Shown piece by piece: positions 9,062 to 18,908 of a stretch of DNA of 64,000 bases (position 1 is its first letter; each line of letters opens with the position of its first letter). Origin of the DNA: Xanthobacter dioxanivorans. Lineage in GTDB: Bacteria > Pseudomonadota > Alphaproteobacteria > Rhizobiales > Xanthobacteraceae. Location of the stretch: NCBI RefSeq assembly GCF_016807805.1, contig NZ_CP063362.1, forward strand, positions 4,444,501 to 4,508,500, written 5' to 3'. The position numbers and the translations under genes were made by a program. The notes below the pieces were generated by a model. That model ran no database searches. It was given only the letters and a program-made list of their open reading frames with translations, and was not told the DNA's origin.

Positions 9062-9817
9062 TCACCCCTGCGGCGCGGCGCGGGCGATGGCGAGGAAATC
9101 GGCCGCCTTCAGGCTCGCCCCGCCCACCAGCGCCCCGTCCACGTCCGGGGTGGCCAGGAGGGTGGCGGCATTGTCCGGCTTCACCGACCCGCCGTAGAGG
9201 ATGCGTATTCCGTCGGCCTCGCCGCCGAAGCGCTCGGCGAGTACGTGGCGGATGGTGCCGTGGATCTGCGCCACGTCGTCGGTGGTGGGGGTGCGGCCGG
9301 TGCCGATGGCCCAGATGGGCTCGTAGGCGATGACCAGGTTTGCCGCGCTCGCCCCGTCCGGCACCGATTGGCGCACCTGCCGCGTCACGATGGCCGCGGC
9401 CTCGTCGGCCTCGCGTTCGGCCAACGTCTCGCCGACGCAGACGATGGGGAGCAGGCCGGTCCGCCAGGCGGCCTTCACCTTGGCCTTCACGATGGCGTCG
9501 CCCTCCTGATGGTCGGCGCGGCGTTCGGAATGGCCGAGAATCACCGCCACGGCGCCGGCGTCCTTCAGCATCTCGGCGGAGACGTCGCCGGTGTGGGCCC
9601 CGCTCTCGGCCGGATGGCAGTCCTGCGCGCCGATCATGAGCCGGGTGCCGGCCACGTCCGCCGCGAAGGCGGCGAGGAGGGTGACGGGCGGACAGACGAG
9701 GAGTTCCACCGCCAGGGCCTCGGCACCGGCGGCCATGCCACGCAGCTCGGCCTTCGACTGGCGCAGGCCGTTCATCTTCCAGTTGCCCGCGATCAGCGTG
9801 CGGCGCGCGTTCGGCAT
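9062..9817 (-). CDS. tpiA: Triosephosphate isomerase
   Basis: The enzyme interconverts dihydroxyacetone phosphate and glyceraldehyde-3-phosphate in the cytoplasm. The 251-residue TIM barrel shows IAGNWKMNG near the start, the electrophilic His in ILGHSERR, the catalytic Glu in [11 protein letters not shown] and the phosphate loop [11 protein letters not shown]. The start at 9817 is preceded on its strand by GGAGGGGATCC, a strong ribosome-binding site. It is divergent from ppiD across about 160 bases, which should carry both promoters. Confidence 0.97.
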   Translation of the reverse strand: MPNARRTLIAGNWKMNGLRQSKAELRGMAAGAEALAVELLVCPPVTLLAAFAADVAGTRLMIGAQDCHPAESGAHTGDVSAEMLKDAGAVAVILGHSERRADHQEGDAIVKAKVKAAWRTGLLPIVCVGETLAEREADEAAAIVTRQVRQSVPDGASAANLVIAYEPIWAIGTGRTPTTDDVAQIHGTIRHVLAERFGGEADGIRILYGGSVKPDNAATLLATPDVDGALVGGASLKAADFLAIARAAPQG

Positions 9818-9976
9818 GGATCCCCTCCGTATTGCGTCGGCCTTTCGTCGGGTCACCTACCAGAGCCCGGAGCCGGCCGAAAGGGGTGCGAACCTGCGCC
9901 GTTGCGGGGTCCCCGCCCCCTCCCTATGATGCGCCGCTTCCGCGCCGGCCCCCGGTGCTCTTCAAACGAATGAACG

Positions 9977-11872
9977 ATGGTCCTTCAGACACTCCGCAAG
10001 GGCGCCTCCGGCTGGATCGCCAAGATTTTCCTCGTCGTGCTCACCCTCTCCTTCGTGGTGTGGGGCATCGCCGACGTGTTTCGTGGCTTCGGAACCACCA
10101 CGGTGGCGAGCGTCGGCTCGACCGACATTTCCGCCGATGCGTTCCGCCGGCAGTATCTGGACCAGCTCCAGCAGCTGAGCCGGCGCGCCGGGCGGGCGGT
10201 CACGCCCGAGCAGGCCCGCGCCTTCGGCCTCGACCGGCAGATCCTCAACCAGATGATCGCCGACGCCACGCTGGACGAGAAGGCGGCCCGCCTCGGCCTC
10301 GCCGTTTCGGACGCGCAGGTGGCCCGGGAGATCGCCGACAACCCGGCGTTCCGTCCGCCCGGTGCTACGGCGTTCGACCCGGCCTATTTCCAGCAGCTGC
10401 TGCGGTCCAACTCCATCACCGAGCAGCGCTTCGTGGATTCGGAGAAGAAGCGCGCCGTGCGCGACCAGGTGCTCCAGTCCTTCGGGGCGGGCGTCGCCGT
10501 GCCCCAGGTGCTGCTCGATGCGGTGAACCGCTATGAGGGCGAGACCCGCGCCGCGTCCTATATCCTGGTGACGGCGGCCGTCGCCGGCCCCCTGCCCGCC
10601 CCCACCGAGGAACAACTGCGGGCCTATTTCGATGCCCACAAGATTACCTTCCGCGCGCCGGAGTTCCGCAAGATCGCGGTGCTGGCGCTGACCCCGGCGG
10701 CGCTGGCCGCCGGCGAGGCGGTGAGCGATGCGGACGCGCGGTCCTTCTACGATCGCAACCACGCCCGCTTCGGCACCCCCGAGCAGCGGGTGGTGAAGCA
10801 GATCGTCTTCACCGACGCGGCCGAGGCGAAGGCCGCATTCGAGAAGATCAAGGCCGGCACCCCCTTCGAGGAGGTGGCGACCGCGCGCGGCCTCTCCGCC
10901 AAGGACACCGATCTCGGGCTCGTCACCAAGGCCGGCATCCTCGACCCGAAGATCGCGGATGCCGCCTTCGCCCTCGCCGAGGGCGCCGTAAGTGAGCCCG
11001 TCGAGGGACGATTCGGCACCGCCCTCGTGGAGGTGACGAAGATTGTTCCCGGCATGCAGCAGCCCTTCGAGGCAGTGAAGCCGATGATCGTGGCCGACCT
11101 CCAGCTCGACAAGGCGCGCCGCGCCCTGCTCGACAAGCACGACGCGGTGGAGGACGAGCGTGCATCCGGCGCCACCCTCGCCGAGACGGCGCAGAAGCTC
11201 GGCCTCACGCTCCAGGTGTTCGACGCGGTGGACCGCTCCGGCCGCGATCCGGAGGGCAACATGGTGGCCGTGCCCGGCGGCGCCGACGTGATCGGCGGCG
11301 CCTTCGCCACTCAGCCGGGGGTGGAGACGGACACCGTCCAGCTGCCGCAAAACGGCGGCTTCGTCTGGTACGAAACCGCCGGCATCACGCCCGCCCGCGA
11401 GCGGACCTTCGAGGAGGCGAAGGCCGCCGTCACCGTCCGCTGGACCGAGGCGGAGACCGAGAAGGCGATCGAGGCCAAGGCCAAGGAACTGTTCGACAAG
11501 GCGCAGGCCGGAACGCCCCTCGCCGAGGTGGCGGGGGCCGCGGACCGGCCTATCCAGGTGGCCGAGCCGCTGCGGCGCGGCCGGGCGGAAGGACCCTTCT
11601 CCACGGAGAGCGTCGCGGCGGTGTTCGACGTGAAGGAAGGCGGCTTCGGCATCACCGCCGCAGCGAGCGAGCCTGACAAGGTGGTGTTCCAGGTGACCAA
11701 GGTCACCGTGCCCGAGAGCGCCCCCGAGGCCACCCAGGTGGCGGCCGAGCTGTCGCGCCAGCTGGAGAACGACCTGCTGATGCAATATCTGGACGCGATC
11801 CAGAAGGAGATCGGCGTGAAGGTGAACGACCGCGTCTACGCCCAGGCCGTGGGCGCGGGCACGGCGAACTAG
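9977..11872 (+). CDS. ppiD: PpiD-type periplasmic folding chaperone (SurA_N/parvulin family)
   Basis: This 631-residue protein is anchored by one N-terminal membrane helix (IAKIFLVVLTLSFVVWGIADV, residues about 14-34) with the rest in the periplasm. The SurA-like N-terminal domain follows (ISADAFRRQYLDQLQQLSRR, LNQMIADATLDEKAARLGL), then a parvulin-like region around residues 260-360. That domain is divergent, as is usual for PpiD, so prolyl isomerase activity is uncertain. It ends 11 bases before trpE and is probably cotranscribed with the trp genes, an arrangement common in related Rhizobiales. Confidence 0.92.
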   Translation: MVLQTLRKGASGWIAKIFLVVLTLSFVVWGIADVFRGFGTTTVASVGSTDISADAFRRQYLDQLQQLSRRAGRAVTPEQARAFGLDRQILNQMIADATLDEKAARLGLAVSDAQVAREIADNPAFRPPGATAFDPAYFQQLLRSNSITEQRFVDSEKKRAVRDQVLQSFGAGVAVPQVLLDAVNRYEGETRAASYILVTAAVAGPLPAPTEEQLRAYFDAHKITFRAPEFRKIAVLALTPAALAAGEAVSDADARSFYDRNHARFGTPEQRVVKQIVFTDAAEAKAAFEKIKAGTPFEEVATARGLSAKDTDLGLVTKAGILDPKIADAAFALAEGAVSEPVEGRFGTALVEVTKIVPGMQQPFEAVKPMIVADLQLDKARRALLDKHDAVEDERASGATLAETAQKLGLTLQVFDAVDRSGRDPEGNMVAVPGGADVIGGAFATQPGVETDTVQLPQNGGFVWYETAGITPARERTFEEAKAAVTVRWTEAETEKAIEAKAKELFDKAQAGTPLAEVAGAADRPIQVAEPLRRGRAEGPFSTESVAAVFDVKEGGFGITAAASEPDKVVFQVTKVTVPESAPEATQVAAELSRQLENDLLMQYLDAIQKEIGVKVNDRVYAQAVGAGTAN

Positions 11873-11883
11873 GCGGGCGGCCC

Positions 11884-13395
11884 GTGAACGCTCCCGCCGA
11901 CTTCGACCTCTTCACCGCGCGCTATCTCAGGGGCGAGGCGCAGGTGGTGGCGACCACCCTCGTCGCCGACCTGGAGACCCCCGTCTCGGCCTTCCTCAAG
12001 CTGGCCGGCGAGGAGCCCAACGCCTTCCTCCTGGAATCGGTGGAAGGCGGGCAGACGCGGGGGCGCTATTCCATGATCGGGCTCGCGCCCGATCTCATCT
12101 TCCGCGCCAGCGGCGACACGGCGGAGATCAACCGCAGCCCGGCGACCGACAAGACCGCCTTCGCCCCCTGCCCCGAGCCGCCGCTCGTGGCGCTGCGCGC
12201 GCTCCTGGCCGAATCCGCCATCGACCTGCCGGAGGGTGCCCCGCCCATGGCGGCCGGCGTGTTCGGCTATCTTGGCTACGACATGGTGCGGCAGATGGAG
12301 CAGCTCGCTCCCGCCAAGCCGGACCCCATCGGCGTGCCCGAGGCGCTGCTCATCCGCCCCACGCTGATGGTGGTGTTCGACGCGGTGAAGGACGAGCTCA
12401 CCGCCGTCACCCCCGTGCGGCCCAAGGCCGGCGTCCCTCCCCGCGCCGCCTACGAGGCGGCGCTGGAACGGCTCGACAAGGTGGTGGCGGGCCTTGAACG
12501 GGCCATCGCCCATCCGGCGCCCGAGCCCTTCCACGGCGAGGTTTCCCCGATCTCCAACACCGGCGCGGCCGAGTTCTGCGCCATGGTGGAGACCGCGAAG
12601 GACTATATCCGCGCCGGCGACATCTTCCAGGTGGTGCTGTCCCAGCGCTTCGAGAGCCCCTTCACCCTCCCGCCGTTCGCCCTCTACCGGGCGCTCAGGC
12701 GGGTGAATCCGGCGCCGTTCCTCGTCTATCTCAACTTCGACGGCTTCTCGGTGGTGTGCTCCTCCCCCGAGATCCTGGTGCGGTTGCGCGGCGGCAAGGT
12801 CACCGTCCGGCCCATCGCCGGCACCCGCCGCCGCGGCGCCACCCATGCGGAGGACGACGCGCTGGCAACCGAGCTCCTGGCCGACCCCAAGGAGCGTGCC
12901 GAGCACCTGATGCTGCTGGACCTCGGCCGCAACGATGCCGGCCGCGTCTCGCAGATGGGCACGGTGAAGGTGACGGACAGCTTCTTCATCGAGCGCTACA
13001 GCCAGGTGATGCACATCGTCTCCAACGTGGAGGGACAGATCGACGCCCGCTTCGACGCCATCGACGCGCTGGCGGCCGGCTTTCCCGCCGGCACCGTCTC
13101 CGGCGCGCCGAAGGTGCGGGCGATGCAGATCATCGACGAGCTGGAGAAGGACAAGCGCGGCATCTATGCCGGTGCCATCGGCTATTTCGGCGCCAACGGC
13201 GAGATGGACACCTGCATCGTCCTGCGCACCGCCATCGTGAAGGATGGTCGCATGTATGTGCAGGCTGGCGCCGGCATCGTCTACGACTCGGTGCCCGAGA
13301 GCGAGCAGCAGGAATGCGTGAACAAGGCCAAGGCCCTGTTCCGTGCCGGGGAAGAGGCGGTGCGCTTCGCCGCCCGCGCCGGCAAGGGGCAGTGA
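11884..13395 (+). CDS. trpE: Anthranilate synthase component I
   Basis: TrpE converts chorismate to anthranilate using ammonia supplied by TrpG. The 503-residue chain has the tryptophan-feedback motif FLLESVEGG near residue 40 and the chorismate-binding signatures IAGTRRRGAT, LMLLDLGRNDAGRVS and AGAGIVYDSVPE. It starts with GTG at 11884, 11 bases after the ppiD stop; no suitable ATG lies nearby. TrpE and TrpG are separate here, unlike the fused TrpEG of Rhizobium/Sinorhizobium. Confidence 0.97.
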   Translation: MNAPADFDLFTARYLRGEAQVVATTLVADLETPVSAFLKLAGEEPNAFLLESVEGGQTRGRYSMIGLAPDLIFRASGDTAEINRSPATDKTAFAPCPEPPLVALRALLAESAIDLPEGAPPMAAGVFGYLGYDMVRQMEQLAPAKPDPIGVPEALLIRPTLMVVFDAVKDELTAVTPVRPKAGVPPRAAYEAALERLDKVVAGLERAIAHPAPEPFHGEVSPISNTGAAEFCAMVETAKDYIRAGDIFQVVLSQRFESPFTLPPFALYRALRRVNPAPFLVYLNFDGFSVVCSSPEILVRLRGGKVTVRPIAGTRRRGATHAEDDALATELLADPKERAEHLMLLDLGRNDAGRVSQMGTVKVTDSFFIERYSQVMHIVSNVEGQIDARFDAIDALAAGFPAGTVSGAPKVRAMQIIDELEKDKRGIYAGAIGYFGANGEMDTCIVLRTAIVKDGRMYVQAGAGIVYDSVPESEQQECVNKAKALFRAGEEAVRFAARAGKGQ

Positions 13396-13405
13396 GGGGA
13401 TGGGC

Positions 13406-13894
13406 ATGCCCTTGCGCCTCGTATCCGCACTGCGGGACCTGGTGCGGGACGGCACGCTCGCTGCCGGCGTTCTGGCCTTTGCGCTGCCATGGCCGATGTT
13501 CCACTGGATGGTCGGGCAGCTTCACCGGCCGCCGAAAGCGACGGCGGGGTTGATGCTGAGTGCCTGCATGACCATTCTGGTCGTGCCCCTGTGGCGCCGG
13601 GTCGCGCTGCGGCGCGGAAATTTTTATGCCGGCGGCGGATGCCTCGCGGCAGTGACCGCGTGGGGCGGGACTGTCGTTCTCATCTGGGTGTCGGTCATTG
13701 TCGTCGCGCTCGCATCGTCGAACGGCGTGCTGGCCAGCTTCACCACCGGTGAGCGTCTTTCCCATGGACTGGGCACGGGCATGTTCATTTCAGCCTTTGT
13801 CGCCGTCGCCACGTTCCCGACCATGCTTGCGCTGGCCGGTCTCGCCCTCATCATCGGGTGGCGCGGTAGCGGGGAATTTGAAACAAGGGCGTAG
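13406..13894 (+). CDS. Integral membrane protein of unknown function inside the trp cluster
   Basis: The 162-residue product has about four hydrophobic segments (around residues 15-32, 48-60, 78-105 and 130-155) and no motif I recognise. Two in-frame ATGs are 6 bases apart (13400 and 13406). The GAGGGG at 13394-13399 abuts the first, so the second has the better spacing. It lies between trpE and trpG in the same orientation, 10 bases after trpE, so it is probably cotranscribed. It resembles small DUF2798-like membrane proteins in length and hydropathy only. A role in tryptophan synthesis is not suggested by the sequence. Confidence 0.75.
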   Translation: MPLRLVSALRDLVRDGTLAAGVLAFALPWPMFHWMVGQLHRPPKATAGLMLSACMTILVVPLWRRVALRRGNFYAGGGCLAAVTAWGGTVVLIWVSVIVVALASSNGVLASFTTGERLSHGLGTGMFISAFVAVATFPTMLALAGLALIIGWRGSGEFETRA

Positions 13895-13957
13895 GCAGGC
13901 TAGGCCTACTCCTCACCGCCCGTTTTTCCGGCATTCACCTCGCCCGTTGGACACGCC

Positions 13958-14560
13958 ATGACCACCGTCACGCTGATCGATAATTACGACAGCTTCACCT
14001 ACAACCTCGTGCACTATCTGGGCGAGCTCGGCGCCACCGTCACCGTCCACCGCAACGACAAGGTGACGATCGAGCAGGTGCTGGCCGAGAAGCCCGACGC
14101 CATCGTGCTGTCCCCCGGTCCCTGCACCCCCAACGAGGCTGGCATCTGCTGCGAGCTGATCGCCAAGGCGGGGGACAAGGTGCCCATCTTCGGCGTCTGC
14201 CTCGGCCACCAGGCCATCGGCCAGGTGTTCGGCGGCGACGTGGTGCGCGCCCCCACCCCCATGCACGGCAAGATGAGCGAGATCCTGCACGAGGGTAAAA
14301 GCGTGTTCCGGGGCATCAACCACCCCTTCCAGGCGACGCGCTACCACTCCCTCATCGTTGAGCGGGATACGCTGCCGGAGACGCTGGAGGTGACGGCGCA
14401 CACGGCGGACGGGCTCATCATGGGCCTCGCCCACAAGAGCCTGCCCATCCATGGCGTGCAGTTCCACCCGGAGAGCATCGCCTCGGAGAATGGCCACGCG
14501 CTGCTGCGCAACTTCCTGGAGATCGCCGCCGCCTTCAACGCCGGGAAGGCCAAGGGCTGA
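13958..14560 (+). CDS. trpG: Anthranilate synthase component II (glutamine amidotransferase)
   Basis: TrpG hydrolyses glutamine and passes ammonia to TrpE. The 200-residue class I amidotransferase begins with the [18 protein letters not shown] signature. It has the nucleophile Cys in [12 protein letters not shown] and the His-Glu pair in [14 protein letters not shown]. In some bacteria the same subunit also serves p-aminobenzoate synthase. It is followed by trpD after 19 bases. Confidence 0.97.
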   Translation: MTTVTLIDNYDSFTYNLVHYLGELGATVTVHRNDKVTIEQVLAEKPDAIVLSPGPCTPNEAGICCELIAKAGDKVPIFGVCLGHQAIGQVFGGDVVRAPTPMHGKMSEILHEGKSVFRGINHPFQATRYHSLIVERDTLPETLEVTAHTADGLIMGLAHKSLPIHGVQFHPESIASENGHALLRNFLEIAAAFNAGKAKG

Positions 14561-14579
14561 GCGCGGGAGAGGACACCAC

Positions 14580-15614
14580 ATGGACCAGTTCAAACCCCTG
14601 CTCGGCAAGGTGGCCACCGGCGCGAGCCTTTCCCGCGACGAGGCTGCCTACGTGTTCGACGCGATGATGTCGGGCGAGGCGACGCCGTCGCAGATGGGCG
14701 CGCTGCTCATGGGCCTGCGCGTGCGCGGCGAGACGGTGGAGGAGATCGCCGGCGCCGTCTCCGTCATGCGCGCCAAGATGCTGCCCGTGGAGGCACCCGA
14801 CGGGGCGGTGGACGTGGTGGGCACGGGCGGCGACGCCTCCGGCTCCTACAACATCTCCACCTGCGCCGCCTTCATCGTGGCGGGAGCCGGGGTGCCGGTG
14901 GCCAAGCACGGCAACCGGGCGCTGTCGTCCAAATCGGGGGCGGCGGACGTGCTGGCGGCGCTGGGCGTGCGCATCGACCTCGATCCGGCGGGAATCTCGC
15001 GCTGCATCGGGGAGGCCGGCATCGGCTTCATGTTCGCCCCGTCCCACCACCCGGCCATGAAGCATGTGGGCCCGACCCGGGTGGAAATGGGCACGCGCAC
15101 CATCTTCAACCTTCTGGGACCGCTCTCGAATCCCGCCGGCGTCAGGCGGCAGATGGTGGGCGTGTTCGCCAAGTCCTGGATCGTGCCGCTGGCCGAGGTG
15201 CTCAAGGCGCTGGGGTCGCAGAAGGCGTTCGTGGTGCACGGCTCGGACGGGCTGGACGAAATCACCATCTCCGGCGGAACGGACATCGCCGCGCTGGATG
15301 GCGGCCACATCCACACCTTCACGGTGATGCCGGAGGACGTCGGGCTGAAGCGCCATCCCGCGGAGGCGCTGAAGGGCGGCGATGCCGTGCATAACGCCGC
15401 GGCGCTGCGCGCGGTGCTGGACGGCGCGGAAGGGGCCTATCGGGACGTGTCGCTTTTCAACGCCGCGGCCGCCCTCGTGGTGGCGGGCCGGGCCAAGGAC
15501 CTGACGGAGGGCGTGGCCCTGGCCCGCACCAGCCTCGACACCGGTTCCGCCCGCGCCCGGCTCGAACATCTCGTGGCCGTATCCGAAAAAATGGCGCCGG
15601 AGGCTGCGCAATGA
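14580..15614 (+). CDS. trpD: Anthranilate phosphoribosyltransferase
   Basis: TrpD transfers phosphoribosyl from PRPP to anthranilate. The 344-residue protein shows the glycine-rich PRPP loop [19 protein letters not shown], the [17 protein letters not shown] anthranilate/PRPP motif and the [17 protein letters not shown] segment. I chose the ATG at 14580 because homology begins with [10 protein letters not shown]; a longer in-frame extension overlapping trpG is out of character. Its stop overlaps the trpC start (ATGA at 15611), indicating translational coupling. Confidence 0.97.
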   Translation: MDQFKPLLGKVATGASLSRDEAAYVFDAMMSGEATPSQMGALLMGLRVRGETVEEIAGAVSVMRAKMLPVEAPDGAVDVVGTGGDASGSYNISTCAAFIVAGAGVPVAKHGNRALSSKSGAADVLAALGVRIDLDPAGISRCIGEAGIGFMFAPSHHPAMKHVGPTRVEMGTRTIFNLLGPLSNPAGVRRQMVGVFAKSWIVPLAEVLKALGSQKAFVVHGSDGLDEITISGGTDIAALDGGHIHTFTVMPEDVGLKRHPAEALKGGDAVHNAAALRAVLDGAEGAYRDVSLFNAAAALVVAGRAKDLTEGVALARTSLDTGSARARLEHLVAVSEKMAPEAAQ

Positions 15615-16402
15615 CCGACATTCTGAAAAAGATCGAAGCCTACAAGCGCGAGGAGATCGCGGCGGCCAAGCGCGCGCATCCGCTGGCGGAGATCGAAGCC
15701 GCCGCCCGCGCCGCCCCGCGCGTGCGGCCGTTCGCCGGCGCCATCGCGCAGAGTCTCGCGGAGGGACGCACCGCGCTCATCGCCGAGATCAAGAAGGCCA
15801 GCCCCTCCAAGGGCCTGATCCGGGCCGACTTCGATCCCCCGGCGCTGGCCCGCGCCTACCAGCGCGGCGGCGCCACCTGCCTGTCCGTGCTCACCGACAC
15901 GCCCTCCTTCCAGGGCGCGCCGGAATTCCTCGGCTCGGCGCGGGCCGCGGTGAGCCTGCCGGTGCTGCGCAAGGACTTCATGTACGACACCTACCAGGTG
16001 GCGGAAGCCCGCGCCTGGGGAGCGGACTGCATCCTCATCATCATGGCCGGGGTCGACGATGCCCTCGCCCTCGAGCTCGCCGCCGCAGCCACCGCCTACG
16101 GCATGGATGCCATCGTCGAGGTGCATGATGACGCGGAACTCGACCGGGCGCTGGCCCTGCCGTGCCGGCTCATCGGCATCAACAACCGCAACCTGCGCAC
16201 CTTCGAGACCACGCTGGAGACCTCCGAGCGCCTCGCCCCGCGGGTGCCGGCGGATCGCATCGCCATCGGCGAGAGCGGCATCTTCACGCCGCAGGACGTG
16301 GCGCGGCTGGCGCAGGTGGGCATCGGCACCATCCTGGTGGGCGAGAGTCTCATGCGGCAGGAAAATGTCGCATCAGCCACCTGCCAGCTCCTTAAGGGCT
16401 AA
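15611..16402 (+). CDS. trpC: Indole-3-glycerol phosphate synthase
   Basis: TrpC closes the indole ring from carboxyphenylamino-deoxyribulose phosphate. The 263-residue TIM barrel contains the family signature [16 protein letters not shown] near residue 58, [12 protein letters not shown], the [10 protein letters not shown] strand and the phosphate-binding ending [12 protein letters not shown]. It overlaps trpD by 4 bases. No trpF, trpB or trpA follows, so the remaining pathway genes lie elsewhere, as is common in alphaproteobacteria. Confidence 0.97.
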   Translation: MTDILKKIEAYKREEIAAAKRAHPLAEIEAAARAAPRVRPFAGAIAQSLAEGRTALIAEIKKASPSKGLIRADFDPPALARAYQRGGATCLSVLTDTPSFQGAPEFLGSARAAVSLPVLRKDFMYDTYQVAEARAWGADCILIIMAGVDDALALELAAAATAYGMDAIVEVHDDAELDRALALPCRLIGINNRNLRTFETTLETSERLAPRVPADRIAIGESGIFTPQDVARLAQVGIGTILVGESLMRQENVASATCQLLKG

Positions 16403-16474
16403 GGTTGCCCTAAACGTAAAGTTCCGCCTTAATGCGCGCGACGGCCAAAGAAGCCGCACGCATGGAGGAACCTT

Positions 16475-16894
16475 ATGAACACGCGTCTCTTCGCCGCCTT
16501 CGCCCTTTGCATGCTTATGACGGCACCGGCGCTCGCCGCCGATCCCACCGGGCTGTGGCAGACCCCGAGCCGCAGCGGGCAGGTGGAAATCTCCCGATGC
16601 GGCGCCAATCTCTGCGGCCGCCTCGTCTCCTCCGAAGGGCTCAAGGCCGATCCCGCCCTCAAGGACGTGAACAATTCCAACGCGTCCCTGCGCAGCCGGC
16701 CGCTGAAGGGCGTCACCATCCTGTCGGGCTTTTCGGGCGGGCCGAAGGAATGGACGGGCGGCAGCATCTACAATGCCGAGGACGGCAAGACCTATTCCGG
16801 CTCCATCACGCTCGACGGCGACGACACGCTGAAGCTGCGCGGCTGCATCGTCGCCCCGCTCTGCAAGACCCAGAGCTGGACGCGCCTGCGCTGA
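16475..16894 (+). CDS. Secreted DUF2147 family protein
   Basis: This 139-residue protein has a signal peptide ([20 protein letters not shown], then AAD). The mature part matches the DUF2147 pattern: [26 protein letters not shown] near its start, [20 protein letters not shown] in the middle and a C-terminal [17 protein letters not shown]. Paired cysteines suggest periplasmic disulfides. The family has no firm function. It stands between trpC (72 bases upstream) and moaC (124 bases downstream). Confidence 0.85.
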   Translation: MNTRLFAAFALCMLMTAPALAADPTGLWQTPSRSGQVEISRCGANLCGRLVSSEGLKADPALKDVNNSNASLRSRPLKGVTILSGFSGGPKEWTGGSIYNAEDGKTYSGSITLDGDDTLKLRGCIVAPLCKTQSWTRLR

Positions 16895-16910
16895 GGCCGG
16901 GTCCACCCCG

Positions 16911-17003
16911 CCATCATCCCCCGGCACGTCCGGGGGAGCCTGCCGAGGTGGACAGGGCCGGCTGCGACCGCCATCTTCGCCGGAAGCGAAGATCGATTCC
17001 GGG
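16911..17003. repeat. Two-hairpin REP-like intergenic element before moaC
   Basis: Two perfect inverted repeats lie side by side: TCCCCCGG-CACGT-CCGGGGGA (16917-16937) and ATCTTCGC-CGGAA-GCGAAGAT (16973-16993). The layout resembles dispersed palindromic repeats that I recall from alphaproteobacterial intergenic regions, with a CCCCGGG hairpin followed by a CCATCTTCGCCGG hairpin. It may also end transcription of the DUF2147 gene. Copy number elsewhere in the genome cannot be seen here. Confidence 0.6.
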
Positions 17004-17018
17004 ACGCACAGCACGCCC

Positions 17019-17507
17019 ATGGCCAGCCTGACCCATCTCGACGACCAGGGCGCCGCCCGCATGGTGGACGTGTCCGACAAGGTCGCGACCACCCGCGAGG
17101 CCCTCGCCGAGGGGCGCGTGGTGATGGCGCCGGCGACCCTCGAGCTCATTCTTTCCGGCAACGCCAAGAAGGGCGATGTGCTCGGCGCCGCGCGTCTCGC
17201 CGGCATCATGGCGGCCAAGCGCACCCACGAGCTCATTCCGTTGTGCCACCCGCTCATGCTCACCAAGGTCGAGGTGGAGGTGTCCCCCGATCCCGCCTTG
17301 CCGGGCCTCCAGGTGACGGCGCGGGTGAAGACCACCGGGCAGACGGGCGTGGAGATGGAGGCGCTCACGGCGGTTTCGGTCGCCTGCCTCACCATCTATG
17401 ACATGGCCAAGGCGGCCGACCGTGGCATGCGGATGGAAGGCATAAGGCTTCTGGAGAAATCCGGCGGCCGCAGCGGTCATTTCCGCGCCGACCCGCCGAC
17501 CGGCTGA
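17019..17507 (+). CDS. moaC: Cyclic pyranopterin monophosphate synthase MoaC
   Basis: MoaC acts with MoaA in the first step of molybdenum cofactor synthesis, producing cyclic pyranopterin monophosphate. The 162-residue protein has the hallmark [20 protein letters not shown] near residue 67 and [20 protein letters not shown] near residue 113, both part of the active site. It is followed by moeA after 47 bases in the same direction. The family length matches. Confidence 0.96.
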   Translation: MASLTHLDDQGAARMVDVSDKVATTREALAEGRVVMAPATLELILSGNAKKGDVLGAARLAGIMAAKRTHELIPLCHPLMLTKVEVEVSPDPALPGLQVTARVKTTGQTGVEMEALTAVSVACLTIYDMAKAADRGMRMEGIRLLEKSGGRSGHFRADPPTG

Positions 17508-17554
17508 TACGACGGGCCCATGGTGAAACCAAGCGCGAGAGCAGGAGGCGCGTG

Positions 17555-18769
17555 ATGGCGCTGATGAGCGTCGAGGAGGCCATCGGCCTCGTCACGGCCG
17601 AGGTGTCCGCCCTCGGCACCGAGGATGTGCCCGTGGCTGCGGCCGCCGGGCGCGTGCTGGCCCGCGACCTCCTGGCTCGCCGCACCCAGCCCCCCGCCGA
17701 TATGTCGGCCATGGACGGGTATGCGGTGCGCGGAGCCGACATCGCCGAAACGCCGGCCCGCCTTGCCGTCATCGGCGAATCTGCGGCCGGTCGGCCATTC
17801 GCCGGGCCGGTGGGTCTGGGCGAGGCGGTGCGCATCTTTACCGGCGCGGTGGTGCCGGAGGGCGCCGATACGGTGGTGATCCAGGAGAACACCGCGCGTG
17901 ACGGCGCCATCGTCACCACCACCGCGCCCACCGCCACTTTGCGCAACGTGCGCCTGAAGGGCTGCGACTTCACGGCCGGAACGCCCGGCCTTGTGGCCGG
18001 GCGGCGCCTCACCGGGCGCGACATCATGCTCGCCGCCGCCATGGACCACCCCACGCTCCCCGTCGCCCGTCGCCCGCGCGTGGCCCTGATGCAGACGGGG
18101 GACGAACTGGTGCTGCCGGGCCAAGGCACCGGCAAGGACAGCGAGATCGTCGTCTCCAACGCCTTCGGCCTCGCCGCCCTCGCCCGTCGTGCCGGCGCCG
18201 AGGTGACCGACCTCGGCCTCATCGGCGACGACCTTGCGGCTATTCGCGCCCGGGTGGCGCATGCGCTCTCCGGCGCGTTCGACCTGGTGGTGTCTTCCGG
18301 CGGCGCGTCGGTGGGCGATCACGATCTCATGGGGCCGGCGCTGCGGGCGGAGGGCGTCGACCTTTCGGTGCACAAGATCGCGCTCAGGCCGGGCAAGCCG
18401 CTGATGTTCGGTAGCCGCGGCGGCGTGCGCGTGCTTGGCCTGCCGGGCAATCCGGTGTCCTCGCACGTCTGCGCCATGGTGTTCCTTGTGCCCCTGGTGC
18501 GCGCGCTGCAGGGCGATGCCGCGCCCGGCCCTCTCGCCGCCCCGGCGCGCCTCGCCGTGGACGTTCCGGCCAACGACGCCCGCCGCGACTTCATGCGGGC
18601 GCGGCTGGAGCGCCATGCCGACGGATCGGCGCGCGTGACCCCTTTCGCCTCGCAGGACAGCGCCATGCTCAGCGTGCTTGCGGCGGCCGACTGCCTGCTG
18701 ATCCGCCCGCCTTTCGCCCCCGCCGGCAAGGCCGGAGATCCCTGCGAGATCATTCCGTTCGACGATTGA
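17555..18769 (+). CDS. moeA: Molybdopterin molybdenumtransferase MoeA
   Basis: MoeA inserts molybdate into adenylated molybdopterin. The 404-residue protein shows the N-terminal PPADMSAMDGYAVRG signature, FTGAVVPEGADTVVIQE, the central MoCF domain with SSGGASVGDHDLM, and the LGLPGNPVSSHV motif. The start at 17555 is 6 bases after AGGAGG (17543-17548); a GTG 3 bases earlier is too close. It sits between moaC and lexA. Confidence 0.96.
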   Translation: MALMSVEEAIGLVTAEVSALGTEDVPVAAAAGRVLARDLLARRTQPPADMSAMDGYAVRGADIAETPARLAVIGESAAGRPFAGPVGLGEAVRIFTGAVVPEGADTVVIQENTARDGAIVTTTAPTATLRNVRLKGCDFTAGTPGLVAGRRLTGRDIMLAAAMDHPTLPVARRPRVALMQTGDELVLPGQGTGKDSEIVVSNAFGLAALARRAGAEVTDLGLIGDDLAAIRARVAHALSGAFDLVVSSGGASVGDHDLMGPALRAEGVDLSVHKIALRPGKPLMFGSRGGVRVLGLPGNPVSSHVCAMVFLVPLVRALQGDAAPGPLAAPARLAVDVPANDARRDFMRARLERHADGSARVTPFASQDSAMLSVLAAADCLLIRPPFAPAGKAGDPCEIIPFDD

Positions 18770-18800
18770 TCCCGCCTTAACCGTGCGTTCACTACTTGCG

Positions 18801-18830
18801 GAACACAAAAGGAACAGATAAGAACTGTTC
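18801..18830. promoter_or_regulatory. LexA (SOS) box upstream of lexA
   Basis: GAAC (18801-18804), 7 bases, GAAC (18812-18815) reads GTTC-N7-GTTC on the other strand, the alphaproteobacterial LexA-binding pattern. A further GAAC (18822-18825) and an adjoining GTTC (18827-18830) follow, with spacer lengths of 6 and 1, so a second weaker half-site is possible. The site is about 95 bases before the lexA start, consistent with autoregulation. Confidence 0.82.
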
Positions 18831-18908
18831 ATGATTTGTTTCGCGGCGCGCAGGGCTGGGGCGCCGGAGTGAACCGGAGCGCACGCGGCGCCGCTAGGGG
18901 GCAAGAGA

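Noticed and set aside
16895..17018. Possible molybdenum-cofactor riboswitch before moaC
   Set aside because: The two hairpins are simple perfect stems and do not form the multi-branch layout of known Moco riboswitches; a dispersed intergenic repeat is the simpler reading.
18787..18804. GTTC-N10-GAAC inverted pair just upstream of the SOS box as a separate operator
   Set aside because: The spacing does not match the known alphaproteobacterial LexA site; the adjacent GAAC-N7-GAAC is the better candidate.
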